In this document: piece after piece, positions 1 to 7,153 of the stretch
Position numbering within the stretch: position 1 is the first letter of the stretch
Layout: each line of letters opens with the position of its first letter
Source: Candidatus Dadabacteria bacterium
GTDB lineage: Bacteria; Desulfobacterota_D; UBA1144; Nemesobacterales; UBA2774
Assembly (NCBI GenBank): GCA_030632765.1
Contig: DAOVUC010000043.1
Coordinates: 1-9,799, forward strand
Direction: 5' to 3'
Length of the DNA: 9,799 bases
The notes under the pieces: generated by a model
The model's input: only the letters and a program-made list of their open reading frames with translations
Databases searched by the model: none
Told to the model about the DNA's origin: nothing
Translations under genes and position numbers: made by a program

Positions 1-129
1 ATTTTAGTTAAATAGGATAACTCGGCGTTCTGTGAGGTCAACAAGATATTCTCTCCGTAACAATTTAGAGTTTCTCTGAATCTGGAATAATATTGCTTTT
101 AGGTGTGGACTCGGTAATTTATACGCCTT

Positions 130-135
130 AGGAAG
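130..135 (+). promoter_or_regulatory. Ribosome binding site of proS, selecting a GTG start
   Basis: AGGAAG lies six bases before the GTG at 142. An ATG at 140-142 overlaps that GTG but is followed at once by TGA, so it cannot start the protein. The GTG reading gives the normal N-terminus of bacterial prolyl-tRNA synthetases (MRYSNYFIPT), so the site and the protein agree. Confidence 0.7.
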
Positions 136-141
136 ACAAAT

Positions 142-1860
142 GTGAGATATTCAAATTACTTTATTCCAACATTAAAGGACGACCCCTCTGACGCTGAAGT
201 AGTTAGTCACAAGCTAATGATACGAGCCGGCATGATCAGAAAGCTCGCGGCGGGGATATATAACTATTTACCGCTCGGACTGCGCTCAATCACCAAGGTT
301 GAAAAAATTGTGCGTGAAGAGATGAATAGAGCAGGAGCAATTGAGCTCATGATGCCGGCTGTATTGCCCGCAGAATTGTGGGAAGAAAGCGGCAGGTGGA
401 ACTATTACGGTAAGGAGCTTCTTCGTTTTAAGGACCGTGCGGATAGGGATTTCTGCATTGGACCAACGCATGAAGAGATAATTACAGACATAGTAAGACG
501 TGATATAAGCTCATATAAGCAGCTGCCGGTGAATCTGTATCAGATACAGACCAAGTTTCGGGACGAAATTCGCCCCCGTTTTGGTGTTATGCGCGCCCGT
601 GAGTTCATAATGAAGGACGCATACAGCTTCGATGCTACGGCACAAGGGGCTGAGAAGTCCTATTGGGCTATGTACGAGGCATATACTCGCATATTTGAGC
701 GCTGTGGGCTTGAATTCCGCGCTGTACTTGCTGATACGGGTAATATAGGCGGCAATTTCTCGCACGAATTTATGGTTTTAGCCCCAACTGGGGAAGATAT
801 CATAATGAGCTGTGATAAATGCGACTATGCCGCTAATTTAGAGCTTGCCGAGGTAGGGCGCAAGAATGAGTCACAAGATGACCCGAAAGAGGGGACAAAT
901 CCGGTAGAAGAGGTCCATACACCCAACTTGAAGACAGTTGAAGAAGTAGCTCAGCATTTAAATGTAAACCACTCTAATCTAATAAAAACTATGATAGTTA
1001 AAGTAGAAGGAAACTTAATGGCCGCCTTAGTTAGAGGTGATCACGAATTAAGTCTTACAAAACTTAGAAAATCTTTAGGCGCTTCGATAGTCGAGCTTGC
1101 TACACCTGACCAAATTCAAGAAGTTACAGGCGGTCCGATGGGATTTAGCGGGCCTGTCGGGCTAAATATCAGAAAAGTTGCCGATATATCGGTACAAAAT
1201 ATGGGAACTTCCGTAACCGGAGCTAATAAAGCAGATTATCATGTTATTAACGTAAACCTTGGAAGGGATTATGAAATTAAAGAGTTTTTCGATATCAGAG
1301 TTGCCTCTGACGGAGATAAATGCCCCAAATGTGATGAGGGGACACTTACTTCCACTAGAGGTATTGAGGTAGGGCATGTATTTATGCTTGGAACTAAGTA
1401 TAGCGAGGCAATGAACGCTACATTTGTAGACTCTGAGGGTAAAATAAAGCCCTTTATTATGGGTTGCTATGGAATAGGAATAGGGCGGACGGTAGCTGCC
1501 GCAATTGAACAGAACCATGATGAAAGCGGTGTGATATTCCCAAAATCCCTCGCGCCATTTGAAGTTACGGTGCTTCCTCTTAAAATTAAGGACGAGCAGA
1601 TAATGTCAGCGGCCGAGGAAATTTATTCGGAACTCATAGAAGCCGGCTGTGAAGCGATCATAGATGATCGAGATGTGGGGCCGGGGTTTAAATTCAAAGA
1701 TGCCGAACTAATAGGCATACCCATCATAGTAGCGGTAGGGCCAAGGACAATTAAAGAAGGCGAGGCCGAAGTTAAGGTCAGAAAAACAGGTGATTCAAGG
1801 AATATAAAACTTAAAGCAGTAGTTAAGGAAGTGCGGGAGCTTTTATCTCTAACTGCCTGA
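142..1860 (+). CDS. proS: Prolyl-tRNA synthetase, bacterial type with editing domain
   Basis: This cytoplasmic class II aminoacyl-tRNA synthetase charges tRNA-Pro with proline using ATP. At 572 residues it has the length of the bacterial form that carries an inserted editing domain. The catalytic core is seen in GPTHEE (107-112), motif 2 (FRDEIRPRFGVMRAREF, 139-155) and motif 3 (GCYGIGIGR, 441-449, ending in the ATP-contacting Arg). Between motifs 2 and 3, about residues 233-390 match the YbaK-like INS domain that in this family hydrolyses mischarged Ala-tRNA-Pro; the lysine in SNLIKTMIVK (282) is probably the editing lysine. Two CxxC pairs (SCDKCDY at 223-229 and CPKC at 394-397) bracket the insert. 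The anticodon-binding domain fills about 472-570. The start is GTG behind AGGAAG. pyrF follows after 39 bases on the same strand, so the two are probably co-transcribed. Nothing looks truncated. Confidence 0.97.
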   Translation: MRYSNYFIPTLKDDPSDAEVVSHKLMIRAGMIRKLAAGIYNYLPLGLRSITKVEKIVREEMNRAGAIELMMPAVLPAELWEESGRWNYYGKELLRFKDRADRDFCIGPTHEEIITDIVRRDISSYKQLPVNLYQIQTKFRDEIRPRFGVMRAREFIMKDAYSFDATAQGAEKSYWAMYEAYTRIFERCGLEFRAVLADTGNIGGNFSHEFMVLAPTGEDIIMSCDKCDYAANLELAEVGRKNESQDDPKEGTNPVEEVHTPNLKTVEEVAQHLNVNHSNLIKTMIVKVEGNLMAALVRGDHELSLTKLRKSLGASIVELATPDQIQEVTGGPMGFSGPVGLNIRKVADISVQNMGTSVTGANKADYHVINVNLGRDYEIKEFFDIRVASDGDKCPKCDEGTLTSTRGIEVGHVFMLGTKYSEAMNATFVDSEGKIKPFIMGCYGIGIGRTVAAAIEQNHDESGVIFPKSLAPFEVTVLPLKIKDEQIMSAAEEIYSELIEAGCEAIIDDRDVGPGFKFKDAELIGIPIIVAVGPRTIKEGEAEVKVRKTGDSRNIKLKAVVKEVRELLSLTA

Positions 1861-1899
1861 TATTAAATAATGTATTGAGTTAAAGTAGAACATTAAGTT

Positions 1900-2622
1900 A
1901 TGCTAAGACCTCAACTAAAACCTGAAGAAAGAATTATCCTTGCGCTCGACTTTCCGGAGCATGAAATTGCTATAAATTGGGTCGAAAAATTAAGGAGCAA
2001 GATAAAGACTTTTAAGGTTGGATCCATACTTTTCCTCGATTCAGGCTCAGAAGGACTTAAAGAATTCTCAAATTTGAGCGTAGAGGTCTTTTTAGACCTC
2101 AAATTTCACGATATTCCCTCAACAGTTGAAATAACAGCCCGTCAGAGCGTCCGTTTTGGAGCAAATATGTTCACAATTCACACTCTGGGCGGGTTCGAGA
2201 TGATGAAACGGACCTCTGAAGCCGTAAAAGAGGAGGCTGAGAAGCTTTCTTACCCCAAACCTCTTGTACTTGGTGTAACCGTTCTTACCAGTCACGACAA
2301 AAAGAGCTTGGAGAAGATAGGCATCTCTACTTCTACTGAAGACACCGTGATGAACCTTGCAGCTTTAGCAGAAAAAGCTAATATTGACGGTTTAGTATGC
2401 TCAGGAGTTGAAGTAGAAGCTTTAAGAAAAGAATTCGGCGATCGCTTCACTTTAGTAGTCCCCGGAATACGTCCCGGAACAGCAAATCACGACCAAAAGA
2501 GGGTTACAACCCCAGAAGAAGCTATTTCAGCAGGCGCTGACTACCTAGTTATCGGCCGCGCCATCACAGAAGCCGATAATCCAGAAGAAATAGTAGATGA
2601 AATTGTCACTTCAATCTCCTAA
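1900..2622 (+). CDS. pyrF: Orotidine 5'-phosphate decarboxylase
   Basis: The enzyme converts orotidine 5'-monophosphate to UMP, the last step of de novo pyrimidine synthesis, in the cytoplasm. The 240-residue protein is typical of the short bacterial TIM-barrel (group I) form. Family marks appear in order: ALDF with Asp17, FKVGS with Lys39, the catalytic DxKxxD array (Asp66, Lys68, Asp71 in FLDLKFHDIP), the phosphate-binding loop VVPGIRPG (186-193), and VIGRAIT (217-223) with Arg220. The ATG has no clear Shine-Dalgarno sequence, only A-rich DNA upstream. It was chosen because it gives the usual short N-terminus before RIILALDF. The gene lies 39 bases behind proS with no terminator between them. 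Downstream it faces clpB across a two-sided hairpin. Confidence 0.96.
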   Translation: MLRPQLKPEERIILALDFPEHEIAINWVEKLRSKIKTFKVGSILFLDSGSEGLKEFSNLSVEVFLDLKFHDIPSTVEITARQSVRFGANMFTIHTLGGFEMMKRTSEAVKEEAEKLSYPKPLVLGVTVLTSHDKKSLEKIGISTSTEDTVMNLAALAEKANIDGLVCSGVEVEALRKEFGDRFTLVVPGIRPGTANHDQKRVTTPEEAISAGADYLVIGRAITEADNPEEIVDEIVTSIS

Positions 2623-2814
2623 TATAGATTCAATTCCTGAGCATATGCCACTCTTTAGATTTTGGTATTTCCAAACACTTACTATGCATATTTTAATCAT
2701 TAAAGACAGCATATTAACATAAGCACTTCATGTAGATTCTTAAACAAGATAGAACCAGGCTTATACTTCTTATGTGTTGCATAAATTATTAGAGCTAACT
2801 ATTTGACTTAATAG

Positions 2815-2852
2815 AAAAAAGGCGACGTTTATTCTCTAAACAAGCGCCTTTT
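2815..2852. terminator. Bidirectional intrinsic terminator between pyrF and clpB
   Basis: GGCG (2821-2824) pairs with CGCC (2845-2848) and GTTTA (2827-2831) with TAAAC (2837-2841), leaving a five-base loop and a small internal bulge. Six A's precede the stem and four T's follow it. Read leftward this is a hairpin followed by six U's only a few bases after the clpB stop codon, a good rho-independent terminator. Read rightward it has a shorter U tract and could also end the proS-pyrF transcript, about 200 bases past pyrF. Confidence 0.8.
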
Positions 2853-2858
2853 CGGTGA

Positions 2859-5474
2859 TTATTCGTTTGCTGCTTTTTTCTTCTTAGTTTTTACTTCTTT
2901 TGCTAAGATTAATTTATTATCTTTATCGGTGTCGACCACAATGTGATCCCCGTCTTTGAAATCCCCTTTGAGAATTTCTGTAGCAAGAGGATCTTGAATC
3001 AGTTTTTGAATGGTCCTTTTGAGGGGTCTGGCTCCGTATACGGGGTCATATCCGCTCTCCGCGACCATCTGCTTGGCCGAATCCGTAAGTTCTAGAGTAA
3101 TCTTCCTCTCTTCTAGCCTATGAGCCAGGTGCTCGAGCTGAATATTCACGATTTCTTTAATCTGATCAAGCCCTAGAGGCTGAAAGATGATCGTCTCATC
3201 AATCCTGTTTAAGAACTCAGGCCTAAAAGAGCTTCTTACGACCTCCATAACCCTCTCAGCCATAGTCTCGGGCCTGTCTATATACTCCTGAATGTAGTCG
3301 CTTCCAAGATTAGAGGTCATTATTATGATTGCATTCTTAAAGTCGACAGTTCGCCCCTGACCGTCAGTCAGACGCCCGTCATCAAGAATCTGTAAGAGCA
3401 CATTGAATACGTCGGCATGCGCCTTCTCAATTTCGTCGAACAGCACGACAGAGTAGGGCCGCCTTCTTACGGCTTCAGATAACTGACCGCCTTCCTCGTA
3501 ACCTATGTACCCGGGAGGAGCGCCGACCAAGCGAGAAACAGTGTGCTTCTCCATATACTCACTCATATCTATGCGTACCATGGCGTGCTCGTCATCAAAC
3601 ATGAATTCCGCAAGCGCTCTCGCAAGCTCCGTCTTACCCACACCCGTAGGTCCAAGGAATAAGAACGATCCGATCGGTCTGTTTGGGTCCGACAGTCCGG
3701 CGCGCGAACGCCTAAGAGCGTTAGACACCGCCGTTATAGGATCGTCCTGCCCGATTACGCGTTCATGGAGTCTGTCCTCCATATGAATGAGCTTCTCAAC
3801 TTCGCCCTCAAGGAGTCTAGAGACAGGAACTCCGGTCCATTTGGCCACAATCGATGCTATGTCGTCGGCATCGACCTCTTCTTTTAACATCTTTTTATCT
3901 TTTTGTATTTCCGCAAGCTCTTTACTTAGCTTCTCAACTTTTTCATTGAGATCAGGAAGTTTTCCGTACAATAACTCAGACGCTGTTGAAAGATCACCCT
4001 CACGCTGCGCCTTCTCGGCATCAGAGCGGAGCTGATCTATCTCTTCCTTAGCATTGCGTATTAGGGTGATATGCTCCTTCTCACGTTTCCAATGCGTTTT
4101 AAGCGTGTCCGCCTCTTCCTTAAGATTAGCTATATTCCGCTCGATTACGGTAAGCTTTTCCTTTGAAGCGTCGTCCTTTTCCTTTTTAAGGGCCTCCCTC
4201 TCGATCTCAAGCTGCATAATGCGCCTCTGGATTTCATCAATCTCGGTAGGCATGGAGTCAATCTCCATCTTTAGACTCGCGGCAGCCTCATCAATCAGAT
4301 CCACTGCTTTGTCAGGTAAAAATCTCCCCGTGATGTATCTATTCGATAGAACACCGGCCGCTATAAGCGCCTCATCTTTAATCTTTACTCCCTGATGTCC
4401 TTCGTCCTTTTCTTTAAGACCGCGAAGGATAGAAATAGTCTCCTCCACCGAAGGCTCGTCTACAAAGACCTGCTGGAAACGCCTTTCAAGCGCGGCGTCT
4501 TTTTCAATGTATTTTCTGAATTCATCAAGCGTAGTGGCTCCGATACAGTGAAGCTCTCCACGAGCAAGGGCAGGCTTTAACATATTGGACGCATCCATAG
4601 CACCCTCTGTAGCACCAGCTCCGACCACTGTGTGGATCTCATCGATAAAGAGAATTATCTGACCGTCCGATTCGGTTACCTCTTTAAGAACCGCCTTCAG
4701 GCGCTCTTCGAACTGCCCTCTGTATTTAGCCCCTGCTATGAGAGCTCCTATATCAAGAGCAATAAGCTTCTTGTTTTTAAGTCCGTCCGGAACGTCGCCG
4801 TTTACAATTCTCTGCGCAAGCCCTTCAGCGATCGCGGTCTTACCAACGCCCGGCTCTCCAATTAGCACTGGGTTATTTTTTGTCCGTCTCGATAGCACCT
4901 GTATGACACGCCTAATCTCATCATCACGCCCAATGACAGGGTCAATCTTCCCCTGGCGCGCAAGCTCGGTGAAGTCCTGACCGTATTTATTAAGGGACTG
5001 CATCGTATCTTCCGGGGACTGTGATGTTACATTCTGATTCCCCCGAACGTCTTTTAATACTTTTATTATGCTGTCCCTGGTAATACCCAGTCGCTTGAGC
5101 TCGCTCTTTAAGCCACCCGGGGAATCGTGCAGGATCCCTAAAAGCATGTGTGCGGTGCTGAGGTACTCGTCGCCTAGAGATTTAGCTTCCTTCTCAGCTG
5201 TTTTAAACGCTTTACTAAGCTCACGACTGAGATATATCTGATCCGTGTCACCTTGCACCTTGGGTAGTTTATTTATTTCATCCTGCGCCAAACCCCGGAC
5301 TACATTTAAATTAGTCCCGAGCTTTGCGATTACTTGTCCGGGAATACCATCCTCAGCTAGAAGTGAGATCAGAACGTGTGGAATATCTACAACCTGATTA
5401 TTGTTCTCCTGTGCTAAAGATTGTGCCTCCGCTAACGCTTCTTGCGCTTTTATTGTCATTTTATCAAATTTCAT
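2859..5474 (-). CDS. clpB: ATP-dependent disaggregase ClpB (Hsp100)
   Basis: ClpB is a hexameric cytoplasmic AAA+ chaperone that threads aggregated proteins through its pore together with DnaK after heat stress. The 871-residue length is normal. The N-domain covers about 1-147. NBD1 has Walker A GEPGVGKT (206-213), pore loop KYRG (250-253), Walker B LFIDE (275-279) and arginine fingers in LERRF (331-332). The long heptad-rich middle domain (about 410-535), which separates ClpB from ClpA, is present. NBD2 has Walker A GPTGVGKT (608-615), pore loop GYIGY (655-659), Walker B VVLFDE (676-681), an arginine finger in FLNR (757) and the sensor-2 GAR (814-816). There is no IGF/IGL loop for ClpP docking, as expected for ClpB. 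The C-terminus is lysine-rich (KTKKKK). The ATG follows a strong AGGAGG. The gene is monocistronic, with its own terminator and a possible heat-shock promoter. Confidence 0.98.
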   Translation of the reverse strand: MKFDKMTIKAQEALAEAQSLAQENNNQVVDIPHVLISLLAEDGIPGQVIAKLGTNLNVVRGLAQDEINKLPKVQGDTDQIYLSRELSKAFKTAEKEAKSLGDEYLSTAHMLLGILHDSPGGLKSELKRLGITRDSIIKVLKDVRGNQNVTSQSPEDTMQSLNKYGQDFTELARQGKIDPVIGRDDEIRRVIQVLSRRTKNNPVLIGEPGVGKTAIAEGLAQRIVNGDVPDGLKNKKLIALDIGALIAGAKYRGQFEERLKAVLKEVTESDGQIILFIDEIHTVVGAGATEGAMDASNMLKPALARGELHCIGATTLDEFRKYIEKDAALERRFQQVFVDEPSVEETISILRGLKEKDEGHQGVKIKDEALIAAGVLSNRYITGRFLPDKAVDLIDEAAASLKMEIDSMPTEIDEIQRRIMQLEIEREALKKEKDDASKEKLTVIERNIANLKEEADTLKTHWKREKEHITLIRNAKEEIDQLRSDAEKAQREGDLSTASELLYGKLPDLNEKVEKLSKELAEIQKDKKMLKEEVDADDIASIVAKWTGVPVSRLLEGEVEKLIHMEDRLHERVIGQDDPITAVSNALRRSRAGLSDPNRPIGSFLFLGPTGVGKTELARALAEFMFDDEHAMVRIDMSEYMEKHTVSRLVGAPPGYIGYEEGGQLSEAVRRRPYSVVLFDEIEKAHADVFNVLLQILDDGRLTDGQGRTVDFKNAIIIMTSNLGSDYIQEYIDRPETMAERVMEVVRSSFRPEFLNRIDETIIFQPLGLDQIKEIVNIQLEHLAHRLEERKITLELTDSAKQMVAESGYDPVYGARPLKRTIQKLIQDPLATEILKGDFKDGDHIVVDTDKDNKLILAKEVKTKKKKAANE

Positions 5475-5482
5475 TGTCTTAT

Positions 5483-5489
5483 ACCTCCT
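5483..5489 (-). promoter_or_regulatory. Ribosome binding site of clpB
   Basis: On the minus strand AGGAGGT lies eight to nine bases before the clpB ATG. It is a near-perfect anti-16S match and fixes the start of the 871-residue protein. Confidence 0.85.
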
Positions 5490-5508
5490 GCAAAACTATA
5501 TAGATTTA

Positions 5509-5536
5509 AAATAGTGATTAATGGATGAATTTCAAG
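5509..5536 (-). promoter_or_regulatory. Possible sigma-32-type heat-shock promoter of clpB
   Basis: On the minus strand CTTGAA (5531-5536) is followed after 14 bases by CACTATTT (5509-5516). The known sigma-32 pattern is CTTGAA, 13-15 bases, then CCCCATTT, so the -35 is exact and the -10 matches six of eight positions at the right spacing. It lies about 35 bases upstream of the clpB start codon. The same DNA can also be read as a weak sigma-70 promoter (TTGAAA, 16 bases, TATTTT). No CIRCE, HAIR or CtsR repeat was seen in the gap, so control by an alternative sigma factor is the simplest reading. Confidence 0.4.
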
Positions 5537-5698
5537 ACCTAAATTATCAAATAATTTAAGAGCATTGGAGCGGTTTGAAGTGATATATAACGCTTAGAAT
5601 AAGCTGTCTCTTTAGTAATATCAAATCTAAATGCAATGGAACAGAAGATATTCAGCTTCTTAGATTTAATAAAGCGGTACGCTAATTGTACAAATAAC

Positions 5699-5727
5699 TT
5701 GACTTTTTTACTCTAAAATAATATTAT
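5699..5727 (+). promoter_or_regulatory. Sigma-70 promoter of the nitroreductase gene
   Basis: TTGACT (5699-5704) and TATTAT (5722-5727) are separated by exactly 17 bases, five of six consensus matches in each box. Transcription would start near 5734, leaving a leader of about 40 bases. A perfect ten-base palindrome, ATAATATTAT (5718-5727), covers the -10 box, and the eight-base palindrome TTGTACAA (5686-5693) lies just upstream of the -35 box. Either could be an operator, though short AT palindromes arise by chance. Confidence 0.75.
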
Positions 5728-5773
5728 CCTTGATTGTCTGGCAAGAAAAAATTCATTGATACAGGAGGCCAAA

Positions 5774-6802
5774 ATGAGTGAACTAATTGTAGGTGGTCTT
5801 CCTCAAGCTAGTGAAGTAAAACCGCTTGATACGTTTAATTCTATCGGTTTGAGGAGATCAATAAGATGGTACGAACCAAATAAGCCTGTCGAGAGATGGA
5901 AAGTACAGGCTATGCTTGAAGCTTCAAGAATTGCTCCATCCGCTGGTAACTTTAACGGGCAAAGAGCAATTGTTGTTTATAGAGATGAAGACCCTGAGAT
6001 TTGGGAGTTTATTTCTGACTGGAGTCAGATTACAACACAGATGGCTCCAATTCTTATTTTCTGGTGCTATGATTTATCAGCATATGACGTGCAGGGACAG
6101 CAGTTACACGATCTTATGAGAACGGGTGCTCTGGACAAAGCCCACGGTTGGGAATATGAGCGTGTAAACAGACTTTTCCCACTTCCCGCGATTCTCCCTG
6201 ATTTTATTCTTCACAGGCTTGCCTGCATTGACTTGGGCAACTCTATTCAAAACTCAATCCTTACCGCAACTTCCTTAGGGCTCGGATGCTGCCTAAACGG
6301 CGCGAGCGGTGGAGCAAGAAGAAATGTTAAGGATAAATTTAATCTACCGCCTTCATATGTATTCTGCTGGCTTATGACTGTTGGTTATCCTTCAGAAAAC
6401 CTTGACGGTGGAGGGACAAGAGGAAGACCTCCTTTTGAAACCATGTTCTTCAAGGGCAAAGTAGGACAGCCTTTTGAAAGGGACGCTGCTACAGTTGAGC
6501 TCCTAAAAGAACTCAATATGATACAAGAGCCGGGACCAACACCTGGAAGACTCGAAGAGATCAACAAGCTCACAAAGAGATTTGGTCTTGGAGACGAAGC
6601 CCTTACAGATTGGCAGCTTGGCCCTTCACAGCTAAACGATCCTGTAAATGCTGTTGATACCAAACCTCCTTCACTTTCCGCGGATGAAGTTGCAGCATCG
6701 GCTGTAGGCGCGCCTGCAAGCGACTTCACCTTGGTACCTACTGTGAAGAGAGAGGTTCTCGATCAGTACAGGAAAGACAAAGGTATTGGAGACGCTGACT
6801 AA
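5774..6802 (+). CDS. Nitroreductase-family flavoprotein with C-terminal extension
   Basis: Members of this family are FMN-dependent, usually dimeric cytoplasmic oxidoreductases that use NAD(P)H; the substrate cannot be told from sequence. The 342-residue protein shows the N-terminal FMN phosphate-binding pattern RRSIRWYEP (27-35), the family stretch APSAGNFNGQ (54-63), an acidic/aromatic middle, and LGNSIQNSILTATSLGLGC (154-172), which lines the flavin pocket. The canonical domain ends near residue 235. About 100 further residues follow, including a Pro/Ala-rich, probably disordered linker (about 288-318) and a charged end (KREVLDQYRKDKG), so it is longer than the usual 170-220 residues. The ATG at 5774 is preferred over an upstream in-frame TTG (5756) because AGGAGG (5763-5768) sits five bases before it. 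A strong promoter lies upstream. A 65-residue protein gene follows after 28 bases, probably in the same transcript. No signal peptide is seen. Confidence 0.85.
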   Translation: MSELIVGGLPQASEVKPLDTFNSIGLRRSIRWYEPNKPVERWKVQAMLEASRIAPSAGNFNGQRAIVVYRDEDPEIWEFISDWSQITTQMAPILIFWCYDLSAYDVQGQQLHDLMRTGALDKAHGWEYERVNRLFPLPAILPDFILHRLACIDLGNSIQNSILTATSLGLGCCLNGASGGARRNVKDKFNLPPSYVFCWLMTVGYPSENLDGGGTRGRPPFETMFFKGKVGQPFERDAATVELLKELNMIQEPGPTPGRLEEINKLTKRFGLGDEALTDWQLGPSQLNDPVNAVDTKPPSLSADEVAASAVGAPASDFTLVPTVKREVLDQYRKDKGIGDAD

Positions 6803-6814
6803 ATTAGTTAAATT

Positions 6815-6822
6815 AAGGAGGT
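6815..6822 (+). promoter_or_regulatory. Ribosome binding site of the 65-residue protein gene
   Basis: AAGGAGGT lies eight bases before the ATG at 6831. It is as strong as any in the window, which supports real translation of this very short gene. Confidence 0.85.
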
Positions 6823-6830
6823 TCTAAAAA

Positions 6831-7028
6831 ATGGCAGAAGTTACAATTAACATTCCAGATCCAATTTTGGCTATTATCCAAAAAAGGGCGGATATGACTA
6901 AAACAACACCTGAACAGCTCATAGCTACAACGGCTATAATTTGTTATGCGGCTGCTCATTATGATTCATCCAAGTGGCTCAAGTCAAGAGACCCAGAGTC
7001 AACTGACATGACTGCTCCTTGGACATAA
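6831..7028 (+). CDS. Small protein, possible ribbon-helix-helix fold
   Basis: I do not recognise this 65-residue protein as a named family. Residues 3-8 (EVTINI) look like a beta strand, 9-23 like an amphipathic helix (starting PDPILAIIQKRAD), and 26-44 like a second helix beginning with the N-cap TTPEQL. This strand-helix-helix order and the hydrophobic spacing fit, without gaps, the pattern of CopG/Arc-type ribbon-helix-helix proteins. Unlike most DNA binders of that fold, the strand carries no Lys or Arg. The polar tail (about 45-65) could be a partner-binding arm. There is no signal peptide; the stretch LIATTAIICYAAA is hydrophobic but short for a membrane helix. The strong ribosome binding site, the 28-base gap after the nitroreductase gene and the terminator right after it support a real gene in a two-gene operon. 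DNA binding or partner binding is inference. Confidence 0.75.
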   Translation: MAEVTINIPDPILAIIQKRADMTKTTPEQLIATTAIICYAAAHYDSSKWLKSRDPESTDMTAPWT

Positions 7029-7066
7029 TGTCTAATATTTTGGATCTTTAAGATTTTAAAATAGAC

Positions 7067-7110
7067 AAAAAAATACGGGGTTGCATCGCAAGATGCTTCC
7101 CCGTTTTTTT
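7067..7110. terminator. Bidirectional intrinsic terminator with GCAA tetraloop
   Basis: ACGGGG (7075-7080) pairs with CCCCGT (7099-7104), and GCATC (7083-7087) with GATGC (7092-7096). The stem is interrupted only by a TT/TT internal loop and capped by GCAA, a GNRA tetraloop. Seven A's precede and seven T's follow, so the structure ends transcripts from both sides: the nitroreductase operon rightward and the acyl-CoA dehydrogenase gene leftward. Confidence 0.93.
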
Positions 7111-7153
7111 ATATTCATTTGATTAAATTCAAAGATTATTGGCTGGTTTGAAA

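Noticed and set aside
64..93. Possible proS promoter (TTTAGA, then TAATAT)
   Set aside because: The -10 box is fair but the -35 box matches poorly; the true promoter may be further upstream, outside the window.
1162..1518. 118-residue minus-strand frame inside proS
   Set aside because: It lies opposite the conserved proS coding region, has no ribosome binding site, and its composition (many Cys, Tyr, Ser) is typical of an antisense shadow.
2623..2814. A/T-rich gap after pyrF, checked for a small gene or RNA
   Set aside because: Only a weak TTATG/CATAA inverted repeat (2770-2784) was found; no open frame with a ribosome binding site and no tRNA-like structure.
3505..4980. Chain of open frames on the plus strand opposite clpB
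   Set aside because: They are Ser-rich shadow frames of a clearly coding strand, mutually overlapping, without ribosome binding sites or recognisable domains.
5756..5773. In-frame TTG start adding six residues to the nitroreductase
   Set aside because: The ribosome binding site AGGAGG lies inside this stretch and points to the ATG at 5774.
5475..5773. Riboswitch or structured leader before the nitroreductase or clpB
   Set aside because: Only short weak inverted repeats (for example AGAAG/CTTCT at 5643-5660) occur, and both predicted leaders are only a few dozen bases long.
6385..6729. 114-residue minus-strand frame inside the nitroreductase gene
   Set aside because: Ser/Pro-rich antisense of a real gene, with no start signal or family match.
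6831..7028. Small protein as a ribosomal peptide precursor modified by the nitroreductase
   Set aside because: There is no leader/core layout, only one Cys and few clustered Ser/Thr in the tail, and no cyclodehydratase or transporter gene nearby.
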